Positions 1-4,661 of a stretch of DNA of 5,763 nucleotides are shown here, in pieces; position 1 is the first letter of the stretch, and every line of letters begins with the position of its first letter. The notes below the pieces were generated by a model. The model had not been told where the DNA came from. It saw only the letters and a program-made list of their open reading frames with translations, and did not search any database. This DNA is from Desulfobacterales bacterium. GTDB lineage: Bacteria; Desulfobacterota; Desulfobacteria; Desulfobacterales; C00003060. Where the stretch lies: NCBI GenBank assembly GCA_030668505.1, contig DAOUTV010000138.1, positions 1 through 5,763 of the forward strand, in the 5' to 3' direction. The position numbers and the translations under genes are program-made.

Positions 1-157
1 CCGCAATCGCCGACTTCGCCATCCGCCGTCGGCCATAGCCTATGGCGGAGGCCGAAGTAGCCTTCTTGGCTACGAGCCGACTTCGCCAAAGCACTGGCTG
101 CGAGCCGACTTCGCCATAGTAGCCTCGGCTACGACGGCTGAACGGCTGAATCGGCGT
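1..157. repeat. Hairpin-rich intergenic repeat, copy 1
   Basis: No gene is visible here. The 13-mer GCCGACTTCGCCA occurs three times (9-21, 76-88, 104-116). Two hairpins share the stem GTAGCC/GGCTAC: one with loop TTCTT (57-73) and one with loop TC (119-132). A near-perfect palindrome CCATAG-C-CTATGG lies at 33-45. After the second GTAGCC hairpin comes GACGGCTGAA, then a repeat of CGGCTGAAT ending in CGGCG (143-156). The same building blocks recur at 3891-3983, so this is a dispersed repeat family and not chance GC-rich sequence. It may continue beyond the left edge of the window. Confidence 0.7.
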
Positions 158-271
158 CAATCAGCCGGAGGCTGACAAGTCTGCGGGATTGCTTGTGCGA
201 CGTACCTCGGTACGCCTCCGCGTAACCCCTTGTTTTCCTTGACCTTGCTGAAAATTGCTCATTTCTGAATT
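158..271. repeat. Further hairpins in the gene-free left region
   Basis: Two more short hairpins follow the repeat block: TCAGCC-GGA-GGCTGA at 161-175 and CGTACC-TC-GGTACG at 201-214. The rest, to about 271, has no open frame or promoter I can support. The hairpins resemble the GTAGCC units in design (6-bp stem, 2-3 base loop) but differ in stem sequence. Whether they belong to the same mobile repeat is inference. Confidence 0.45.
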
Positions 272-324
272 GGAAACTTACGCTTGTGCCCATTGAGTTT
301 TTACGATTCGTGGATGGGCACTAG
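272..324 (+). repeat. 53-bp palindromic repeat, left copy
   Basis: This sequence reappears in reverse complement at 2138-2189 with one substitution near the outer end and a small change in the central T-run (five T plus AC here, six T there). It contains its own inverted repeat, GTGCCCAT at 285-292 and ATGGGCAC at 314-321, giving an 8-bp stem with a loop of about 21 bases. The two copies bracket about 1.8 kb holding the toxin-antitoxin and PilZ operons. It could be the end of a mobile segment, or simply a dispersed palindromic repeat present in many copies in the genome. Confidence 0.75.
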
Positions 325-481
325 ATTATAAGTTTAAATCTGCAACCGCAAGATTACCACATGGGAAAAGCGCCGGCAACATCGCAATACTATACATTCG
401 GATCGGCCAAAGCTAACCTAAATCTGAGCGCCAATTCTGCCAAGTTATTCTTGCGCAAGCCCTAAGGGCTGGAGATTCACG
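325..481. other. Gene-free spacer downstream of vapC
   Basis: This stretch holds no supportable gene. It has two small palindromes close to the vapC stop: TTGCGCAA at 451-458 and AGCCCT-A-AGGGCT at 458-470. On the minus strand the second falls 12 bases after the vapC stop, but no T-run follows it, so it is at best a weak transcription end. A 34-codon frame at 361-465 (plus) has no ribosome binding site. Confidence 0.4.
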
Positions 482-895
482 CTACAAAATGGCAACTCGG
501 CTTCGTCTTGCAGCCTTCCTTAAATTTTTATCCAAACTAGCAATAGGTAGGCCTTTCCTCATTGCAAGATCTAGGTATGAGGCATCGTAAGTTGAAATTT
601 TGTGCTTTCGTGCCAAGGCCAGGATATCCCTCATCATTCTTTCGGGTTGTTCTTGTTCAATAACTATCGGTAGCTCGGCTATCAAGGCAATAAATCGTGT
701 GCTATCGGCCTCGCTAAGTCGTTTCCTGCGTTCGGCTACCAATAGAACATTTCCAACCTCCAACGGCCAAATTGATGGTACAAACGCTGTTGACGTGTTC
801 ATGCTGTCCAGAATGGCATCAGAGTATTTGTTGGTTTCATCGTTGAAACACCACGTCATGACTACAGAATTATCGACAACAAAATTTTCACTCAT
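482..895 (-). CDS. vapC: VapC-type PIN-domain ribonuclease toxin
   Basis: This is the toxin of a type II toxin-antitoxin pair: a cytoplasmic, Mg-dependent endoribonuclease of the PIN family, normally held inactive by its antitoxin. The 137 residues match the usual VapC length and cover one PIN domain. All four expected acidic positions are visible: D8 in VVDNSVVMTW, E46 in WPLEVGN, D104 in TYDASYLDLA and D122 in ASLDKNL, so it looks catalytically intact. The ATG follows the antitoxin TGA directly (TGAATG), and a Shine-Dalgarno-like AGGAAGG lies in the end of the antitoxin gene, so translation is probably coupled. The RNA target (tRNA, rRNA or mRNA) cannot be read from the sequence. Family is sure; physiological role is inferred. 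Confidence 0.95.
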   Translation of the reverse strand: MSENFVVDNSVVMTWCFNDETNKYSDAILDSMNTSTAFVPSIWPLEVGNVLLVAERRKRLSEADSTRFIALIAELPIVIEQEQPERMMRDILALARKHKISTYDASYLDLAMRKGLPIASLDKNLRKAARRSRVAIL

Positions 896-1135
896 TCAGC
901 GCCTTCCTTCTTCGATCATATCACGGAGAGAAAGCCCATCAAGTCGATGCTTCCGGCGGAATTCACGCAATTCAGCGATGACCTGCTTAGGTTCTATCCT
1001 CTGTCTAGATTCAGGAGGCTGCAATACAGCTACAGGCACCCCGTGTTTTGTAATGGTGATTCGTTCCCCTTTGATCACACGCTCGAGTAGTTTTGGAAGG
1101 TGGGTTTTGGCTTCATATGCACCGATTGTTTCCAT
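896..1135 (-). CDS. vapB: Phd/YefM-family antitoxin of the VapC toxin
   Basis: The 79 residues have the two-part layout of these antitoxins. Residues 1-42 (METIGAYEAKTHLPKLLERV, then ITITKHGVPVAVL) form the Phd/YefM DNA-binding fold. Residues 52-79, ending LSLRDMIEEGRR, are a charged helical tail that in this family wraps the toxin. It neutralises the PIN toxin downstream and most likely represses its own operon. The start is set by GGAGG at 1140-1144, four bases before the ATG, and agrees with the family start. It is the first gene of the operon, with a strong promoter just upstream (1165-1193). Pairing of a Phd-fold antitoxin with a PIN toxin is common; the vapB name denotes role, not fold. 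Confidence 0.93.
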   Translation of the reverse strand: METIGAYEAKTHLPKLLERVIKGERITITKHGVPVAVLQPPESRQRIEPKQVIAELREFRRKHRLDGLSLRDMIEEGRR

Positions 1136-1159
1136 AGAACCTCCGTTTCGACTGGTTTA

Positions 1160-1169
1160 AGACTAGTCT
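1160..1169. promoter_or_regulatory. Palindrome over the -10 box, possible autoregulatory operator
   Basis: AGACTAGTCT is a perfect 10-bp palindrome overlapping the -10 box and the probable transcription start of the toxin-antitoxin promoter. Type II antitoxins usually bind such palindromes in their own promoter. The site and its position are seen; binding by this antitoxin is inferred. Confidence 0.5.
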
Positions 1170-1193
1170 AACACGGGGGTATTGGTCTGTCAA
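1165..1193 (-). promoter_or_regulatory. Sigma-70 promoter of the toxin-antitoxin operon
   Basis: On the minus strand, TTGACA (1188-1193) is a perfect -35 box. It is separated by exactly 17 bases from TAGACT (1165-1170), a 4/6 match to the -10 consensus. Transcription would start near 1158, giving a leader of about 22 bases before the antitoxin ATG at 1135. Confidence 0.8.
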
Positions 1194-1257
1194 AGAATAA
1201 AGGGAATAAATTGAATATGGGATTGCTTGTTAACCCTACAACGACGTTTACCACTCC

Positions 1258-1386
1258 GTCATTCCGGCCCCGCATCAAGTGCGGGATACACTCCAGCCGG
1301 AATCCAGTCAGAACGATCTTGAATATGGCTATTTTAGTTCATGGTCATAGCTCGACTTCTGGATGCCGGATCAAGTCCGGCATGAC
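1258..1386. repeat. Inverted pair of REP-like repeats
   Basis: Two related units face each other. Unit A (1258-1307) begins GTCATTCCGG and ends CCGGAATCCAG. Unit B (1359-1386) is the reverse form, CTGGATGCCGG to CCGGCATGAC. Unit B folds into an 8-bp hairpin, ATGCCGGA-TCAAG-TCCGGCAT. Unit A carries the related core CGCATCAAGTGCG. Such units are common between bacterial genes. This pair lies between the PilZ stop and the toxin-antitoxin promoter and may end or stabilise the PilZ transcript. TTGAATATGG occurs at 1211-1220 and 1319-1328, flanking unit A; this could be a duplication but is short. Confidence 0.7.
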
Positions 1387-1428
1387 AGAATCCAGAATTT
1401 GGTGTCAACGGTAAGTGTCGTTGTAAGG

Positions 1429-1806
1429 TTAAGCTTCTGCGGAGTGGTTCTCGATGAAATGATCTAACCGGGACATCTGTTCTTGAGTTAGTTCCCTAAA
1501 TTGAACAGAACATCGTCTAGTTTTAGTATGCCCGAATGCCAATTCGGAAGTTACTTCGAAATCGCAAACGGTTCTAATCGGCAGGGAGCCCAGGCAAAAA
1601 CTAAGATCGGACAACAAAATGTCCAACTTTGATGATCGGTCCGGCGAGTTTTTGGCAGTAATGTAACGAAAGGCAAGTCCACCCCTGCTAATATCGATGA
1701 TTGGACCTCGCTTGTCAACGATAGGCCTTAATACCGCAATTGCATCATTTTGGACCTGCAATCGTTTATATTTCCTGCGCTCAAGCATCTCTTTGTCGGC
1801 TAACAT
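1429..1806 (-). CDS. PilZ-domain protein, probable cyclic-di-GMP receptor
   Basis: This is a 125-residue, single-domain PilZ protein, a cytoplasmic receptor that changes shape on binding cyclic di-GMP and relays the signal to motility, biofilm or secretion partners. Both ligand-binding motifs are present: RxxxR at R11-R15 in ERRKYKRL, and DxSxxG at D38-I-S40-R-G-G43 in DISRGGLAF. I start it at the ATG at 1806 and not at a farther upstream ATG at 1959, because AGGAGGG (1813-1819) lies six bases before it and the PilZ fold begins directly after. An upstream start would add about 51 residues without PilZ similarity. The ATG shares one base with the stop of the preceding gene, so the two are probably co-translated. 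The partner process is unknown. Confidence 0.9.
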   Translation of the reverse strand: MLADKEMLERRKYKRLQVQNDAIAVLRPIVDKRGPIIDISRGGLAFRYITAKNSPDRSSKLDILLSDLSFCLGSLPIRTVCDFEVTSELAFGHTKTRRCSVQFRELTQEQMSRLDHFIENHSAEA

Positions 1807-2117
1807 TAAAATCCCTCCTGGGTCCTGCAAGACCAAGCATGCATTGCAGAAGTAAGATTGGTGCGTTCGGGGGCGGCATTGGAATACAATCGTGGTATAT
1901 CTGAAAGTAATGGGGGTAAAGTGGCCAAAAGATCCTGTATTTTCATTATATTTCCACATATCATAAAGGACAATACCTGCAATCGAGCAACTGGGTCAAA
2001 TATTTTACTCATTCGCCTATCAATCTCATCCTGAAATGGCTTGAGTTCTGGCTTTTTTCCCAGCATCGTCTCAATCTGTACTTTCAGTTCTTTTATCGTT
2101 TTTTCCTTTTCACTCAT
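1806..2117 (-). CDS. Hypothetical 103-residue protein coupled to PilZ
   Basis: I do not recognise this family. The first 70 residues look helical and charged (MSEKEKTIKELKVQIETMLG, then KPFQDEIDRRMSKIFDPVAR), followed by a hydrophobic stretch at about 47-68 (LQVLSFMICGNIMKIQDLLA). That stretch is too mixed to call a membrane segment. No metal-binding or catalytic motif is seen. The TAA stop overlaps the PilZ ATG by one base (TAATG), typical of translationally coupled genes, so it may act with the PilZ protein. Its own ribosome site is weak (GGAAAAG upstream of the ATG). The last 30 or so residues look less protein-like, so the reading is moderately supported only. It is the first gene after the candidate sigma-54 promoter. 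Confidence 0.6.
   Translation of the reverse strand: MSEKEKTIKELKVQIETMLGKKPELKPFQDEIDRRMSKIFDPVARLQVLSFMICGNIMKIQDLLATLPPLLSDIPRLYSNAAPERTNLTSAMHAWSCRTQEGF
1813..1819 (-). promoter_or_regulatory. Ribosome binding site that fixes the PilZ start
   Basis: AGGAGGG on the minus strand, six bases before the ATG at 1804-1806, is a near-ideal Shine-Dalgarno sequence. It lies inside the last codons of the upstream 103-residue gene. It decides for the 125-residue form of the PilZ protein over the longer frame. Confidence 0.85.
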
Positions 2118-2137
2118 CTTAACTTTTCCATGCTAGA

Positions 2138-2189
2138 CTAGTGCCCATCCACGAATCAAAAAACTCAATGGGCACAAGCGTAAATTTCC
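2138..2189 (-). repeat. 52-bp palindromic repeat, right copy (inverted)
   Basis: This is the reverse complement of the repeat at 272-324, nearly identical over its whole length. Its inner arms GTGCCCAT (2141-2148) and ATGGGCAC (2169-2176) can form a hairpin. It begins 20 bases upstream of the ATG of the 103-residue gene. If transcription starts near 2197, the whole repeat would be in the leader RNA, where the hairpin could affect translation. Confidence 0.75.
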
Positions 2190-2208
2190 TATATCCTATC
2201 TTTTCTTG

Positions 2209-2223
2209 GCAAAGCTTATGCCA
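2209..2223 (-). promoter_or_regulatory. Candidate sigma-54 promoter of the PilZ unit
   Basis: On the minus strand TGGCAT-AAGCT-TTGC matches the sigma-54 pattern TGGCAC-N5-TTGC with one difference, with correct GG/GC spacing. It lies inside a perfect 7-bp stem (CTTGGCA 2205-2211, TGCCAAG 2219-2225). Transcription would begin near 2197 and read into the 103-residue and PilZ genes. I saw no enhancer site that I can name. Because the motif sits in a palindrome, a chance match is possible. Confidence 0.4.
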
Positions 2224-2364
2224 AGTGAGAGGTCTTGAACAGTTTTTATTTTTCTTTCAAATAGTTAGCCCTGAATATACCAAAATTCCGACCCACTAAT
2301 ATTAGGCGATCAAGGTTATACATTGTGAAAACAAATGCCAACTGTGAGAATCAAAATAGACACA

Positions 2365-2513
2365 TTAGAAGCCATTTCAAAACCTCAGATCGCGTTCGAG
2401 GGCAAGGCGGGGGCCGATGATAAAGCGCAGCATACACGGGAGTATGAGAGCATTTTGAAGAGGCCCTCAACACAGCCATTGGGCGATAGATGGGGTTTTG
2501 AAATGGCTTCTAA
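2365..2513. mobile_element. 149-bp MITE-like element with 20-bp terminal inverted repeats
   Basis: The left end TTAGAAGCCATTTCAAAACC (2365-2384) and the right end (2494-2513) are perfect inverted copies over 20 bp. Similarity continues inward with gaps: ATCGC at 2388-2392 faces GCGAT at 2482-2486. It also continues outward: AGAC precedes the left TTAG with three extra bases, and its complement lies just right of the other end. The interior has a small hairpin CATAC-ACGGGA-GTATG and no transposase. A short open frame across it is a by-product. This size and structure fit a non-autonomous element or a large REP-type palindrome. The right end stops 3 bp from the DUF3467 stop codon, so the element may also serve as a transcription end for that gene. 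Confidence 0.7.
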
Positions 2514-2516
2514 GTC

Positions 2517-2795
2517 TTATTGAATAGTTACTTTGGGTTCTTCTGCTGGTTGAACAGCACCAAATTTCTGTTCATATTTCTCAACATTTGTTTGTAATGC
2601 ATTTAGAATTCTTTTCATATGCCCCGGACTCACAATAACTCTTGAAGTGACCGTACCCCATGGAGGAGTTATCATAATAAAGTCCATGATGAACTCTTCT
2701 CTTGAATGGGTAACTATCATGTTGTTAGCATAGACACCCCTTTTTGTCTCTGGGGTGAACTCTACCTTAACCTCTTGTTGCTTAACATCAGGCAT
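2517..2795 (-). CDS. DUF3467-family protein
   Basis: This 92-residue protein matches the DUF3467 family over nearly its full length, and the length is usual. Recognisable blocks are VEFTPETKRGVYANNMIVTH (11-30), SREEFIMDFIMITPPWGTV (31-49) and SRVIVSPGHMKRILNALQTN (51-70), then VEKYEQKFG. The family is found in many bacteria as small soluble proteins without a proven biochemical role; I add none. The start is supported by GGAGAG (2803-2808), seven bases before the ATG. It is flanked by the MITE-like element downstream and a 169-base spacer upstream, so it is probably a single-gene unit. Confidence 0.9.
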   Translation of the reverse strand: MPDVKQQEVKVEFTPETKRGVYANNMIVTHSREEFIMDFIMITPPWGTVTSRVIVSPGHMKRILNALQTNVEKYEQKFGAVQPAEEPKVTIQ

Positions 2796-2964
2796 AGTTT
2801 TACTCTCCTTTTTATTAGAAACAGGGTGGGCAGTAAGTCTCTAAGGGTGACCCCTTTCTTTGCTCTTCCTCTCCTCAAGCGATTACACTGCGCGGATGGT
2901 GACTTGTCCGAGAAACGGCATATTTGTCAGTGGAATACTTTAGTCATCCAGTAGAGCATGTCAT
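2796..2964. other. Spacer between the MBL-fold gene and the DUF3467 gene
   Basis: This 169-base stretch has the DUF3467 ribosome site and, on the plus strand, a small hairpin AAGGG-TGAC-CCCTT near 2844. CACTG (about 2887) and CAGTG (about 2929) could pair around the middle. I find no convincing promoter, intrinsic terminator or riboswitch, although the DUF3467 promoter should lie here. Confidence 0.35.
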
Positions 2965-3819
2965 CTAGAACACCTTGCTCCAACCGGCACAGGCAAAAGC
3001 AAACCGGTCCTTAAATCTGTTGTAGCACACAGCCGCGGCTTCCTGTCCGGTACAGTGTGAAACGGCAATAAGGTCCACTGCATAGTCGTCAAATGCATCC
3101 ATGGACTTTTCCAGCTGCTGACCAGGCCCCATCATAAAGCCTAAATGCGTGCCTCCGATCACGGCATGAAACTTCTTGTGTCCGGTTCTGGCGGAAAAAT
3201 GGTTCATGACGTTGACCACGCCGGCATGGGCACATCCAAGCAGGATAACGGGTCCCTGATCCGTTTCGATCAAGAGACTGATATCGTCTAATAGGGGGTC
3301 GTCGGTAATCTTCCCCTTATGCTCTACTTTGAGCCTTTTGTCCGGGTGTTCAAAGTCCGTCTCTCTGGGCACTTCCCCCGAAAAGAAGATCCCCGCTGCA
3401 ATTTCGGAAAACTCCCGTATCAAGTTGAATCGGGCCTGCAGTGCCCCTTCCAGATAGTCTTGAGAATATTTGATGCCGATGAAGATTCTCTGTTTACCAG
3501 CAGGTTTTTTTAGCTCAGCGTATTTTTTTGAAAAAATGTCCGGATGGGCAATGACCTCAACCCCCCGAGGCGGATACAGCACAGCCGGGAGGCCTCCGGT
3601 ATGATCATAATGGCCGTGACTGAGAATAACCCTCTTGACTTGCGTCAGATTGATTCCTAGTACCTGTGTGTTATTGGCAAGGGACATGCCCTGGCCTGTA
3701 TCAAAAAGGATTGTTTGTCCGTCTTTTTCGATGAGGGCGGAAAAGCCGTGTTCTCCGGTCAACCCCATCGGTCCTCCGGCAGTGTTCTCACACAACACGG
3801 TGATCTTCGTCTGTCCCAT
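2965..3819 (-). CDS. Metallo-beta-lactamase-fold hydrolase, COG1237 type
   Basis: This is a 284-residue soluble metal-dependent hydrolase of the MBL fold. The signature HxHxDH is intact at H68-G-H70-Y-D72-H73 (SHGHYDHTGG). Further expected positions are GEHGFSALIE (H24), FDTG (D40), GCAHAG (H198), GGTHLGF (H225) and SHCTG (H255). This arrangement, with the early GL..EHG block and late SHCTG, is that of the COG1237 family. It includes archaeal enzymes linked to dihydropterin/RFA-phosphate synthesis and many bacterial members of unknown substrate, so the reaction is not assigned. The only possible start is the ATG at 3819, since an in-frame stop lies eight codons upstream. It has no clear Shine-Dalgarno. 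No neighbouring gene suggests a substrate. Confidence 0.9.
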   Translation of the reverse strand: MGQTKITVLCENTAGGPMGLTGEHGFSALIEKDGQTILFDTGQGMSLANNTQVLGINLTQVKRVILSHGHYDHTGGLPAVLYPPRGVEVIAHPDIFSKKYAELKKPAGKQRIFIGIKYSQDYLEGALQARFNLIREFSEIAAGIFFSGEVPRETDFEHPDKRLKVEHKGKITDDPLLDDISLLIETDQGPVILLGCAHAGVVNVMNHFSARTGHKKFHAVIGGTHLGFMMGPGQQLEKSMDAFDDYAVDLIAVSHCTGQEAAAVCYNRFKDRFAFACAGWSKVF

Positions 3820-3890
3820 GCGCTTGTCTTTTGGTGAAACTCAATTTAAAGTTCTGGAATTTTACAACCTATTGAAGTTATAGATATTTG

Positions 3891-3983
3891 GCCGACTTCA
3901 CCTTGCCGACTTCACCAGCCCACTCCGCCGAAGCGGCTGCGAAGGCCGGGAAGTAGCCGCAGGCTACGACGGCTGAATTGGCG
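3891..3983. repeat. Hairpin-rich intergenic repeat, copy 2
   Basis: GCCGACTTCACC occurs twice in tandem (3891-3902, 3905-3916) with TT between. Then come GCCGAAGCGGC and the hairpin GTAGCC-GCA-GGCTAC (3953-3967), followed by GACGGCTGAA (3968-3977) and TTGGCG. These are the same blocks, in the same order and orientation, as in 1-157, with base changes and a shorter first half. It fills most of the gap between the MBL-fold gene and yajD. Confidence 0.7.
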
Positions 3984-3998
3984 CTATTGCGAGTTTGA

Positions 3999-4385
3999 TC
4001 AATCATTGTTCTTCAACAAGCCGTTGAGACCAGCGAACGGCTTGTGGGTAGAAGAAGGTGGTTCTTGCTTGCCGCCTGGCGTCGTCTCGTCATACCATTC
4101 CGCATCCAGATACCTCGAGTGCTCATTGTCGTGACAGTAGAGACACAGCAGCTCCCAGTTGCTGCCGTCAGGCGGATTGTTATCGTGGTTGTGATCCTTG
4201 TGATGGACCGTGAGCTCACGAAGTCTCTTGCCTTCGAATTCGCGCCCGCAGCGCGCACAGATCCACGGATAAATCTTGAGAGCTCGCTCCCTATAGGTCT
4301 TCTCCCGAGCCTCTCGGTCGCGCCGAGCCTCGGCGACAACCTGGTTAAGCTTGTCCTTATCTGGTCTTGTGTTTCCCGATGACAT
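3999..4385 (-). CDS. yajD: YajD-family HNH nuclease
   Basis: This 128-residue protein is a zinc-containing HNH domain protein close to E. coli YajD, whose cellular role is unclear. Visible features are a charged N-terminal helix (1-30), the conserved block YRERALKIYPWICARCGREF (31-50) with C43 and C46, LRELTVHHKDHNHDNN (55-70) with the HNH histidines H61 and H62, and GSNWELLCLYCHDNEHS (74-90) with C81, C84, H85 and H89. The two CxxC pairs should bind one structural zinc, and the catalytic residues look complete. The C-terminal tail (KPFAGLNGLL) is also YajD-like. The N-terminus is a little longer than in E. coli. GGGAG (4393-4397) lies seven bases before the chosen ATG. A candidate promoter and an inverted repeat lie upstream. 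Confidence 0.92.
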   Translation of the reverse strand: MSSGNTRPDKDKLNQVVAEARRDREAREKTYRERALKIYPWICARCGREFEGKRLRELTVHHKDHNHDNNPPDGSNWELLCLYCHDNEHSRYLDAEWYDETTPGGKQEPPSSTHKPFAGLNGLLKNND

Positions 4386-4457
4386 GCATTCACTCCCGAT
4401 TCTATCAGCTTAGAAAAAGCCTAACTTCGATGTAGAAGGTAGAGGGGGCAAACCTTT

Positions 4458-4485
4458 TGTATAGGGTATAGTAGGATATAGTCAA
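4458..4485 (-). promoter_or_regulatory. Candidate promoter of yajD
   Basis: On the minus strand TTGACT (4480-4485) and TATACA (4458-4463) are separated by 16 bases, giving a start near 4450 and a leader of about 65 bases. The -35 box overlaps the outer end of the inverted repeat at 4481-4537, so a factor bound there could control it. Neighbouring AT-rich sequence offers alternative -10 boxes. Confidence 0.45.
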
Positions 4486-4537
4486 GTCTCCGGTTGACTC
4501 TTATTAATCGCTGACAAGGGTCAAACGGAGACTTGAC
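4481..4537. repeat. 18-bp inverted repeat upstream of yajD
   Basis: The left arm GTCAAGTCTCCGGTTGAC (4481-4498) pairs with the right arm (4520-4537) in 17 of 18 positions: 12 perfect base pairs, one mismatch, then five more. The loop is 21 bases. No T-run follows on either side, so it is not an intrinsic terminator. It could be a REP-like unit, an operator for the yajD promoter, or a small-element remnant. Confidence 0.7.
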
Positions 4538-4661
4538 ACCCATCCAGACTGGTTGACGCAATTCTCAAGGAATTCCTTTAAGAAGTTATACATCACTATT
4601 GGCCAAATATGTCAACCTTTCACTATCGTCCCTTCTGGCCGACATTGTTTTGTCGCCGCAC
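4538..4661. other. Spacer with small palindromes
   Basis: Together with 4386-4480 this makes up a gene-free gap of 276 bases. It contains a perfect 12-bp palindrome AAGGAATTCCTT (4567-4578) and a short inverted pair GGTTGAC (4551-4557) / GTCAACC (4611-4617). GGTTGAC also occurs in the left arm of the larger inverted repeat (4492-4498). I see no gene or RNA here. Confidence 0.35.

Noticed and set aside
1..240. CRISPR array
   Set aside because: The repeated words are irregularly spaced (67 and 28 bases) and the intervening sequence is itself repetitive and palindromic, unlike spacers.
361..465. 34-codon plus-strand frame between the 53-bp repeat and vapC
   Set aside because: No ribosome site, no recognised family, and the stop falls inside a small palindrome; kept only as a note.
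458..470. AGCCCT-A-AGGGCT as a vapC terminator
   Set aside because: The loop is too short and no T-run follows on the minus strand.
600..1160. 186-codon open frame on the plus strand
   Set aside because: It lies antisense over the well-supported vapBC pair, has no domain I recognise, and its composition (Ser/Arg rich) is that of an opposite-strand shadow.
185..1230. Shared 12-mer GGGATTGCTTGT at 185-196 and 1219-1230
   Set aside because: The match does not extend on either side beyond scattered bases; too short to call a repeat.
1211..1414. 67-codon frame across the REP pair
   Set aside because: It encodes only the translation of the inverted repeats.
1807..1959. N-terminal extension of the PilZ frame
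   Set aside because: The downstream ATG has an ideal ribosome site and matches the PilZ domain start; the extension overlaps the 103-residue gene and shows no similarity.
2335..2523. 62-codon frame across the MITE-like element
   Set aside because: It is almost entirely the palindromic element read through; no ribosome site.
4044..4382. Plus-strand frame, and a second minus-strand frame at 4013-4393, over yajD
   Set aside because: Both are shadows of yajD, which has the family motifs and its own ribosome site.
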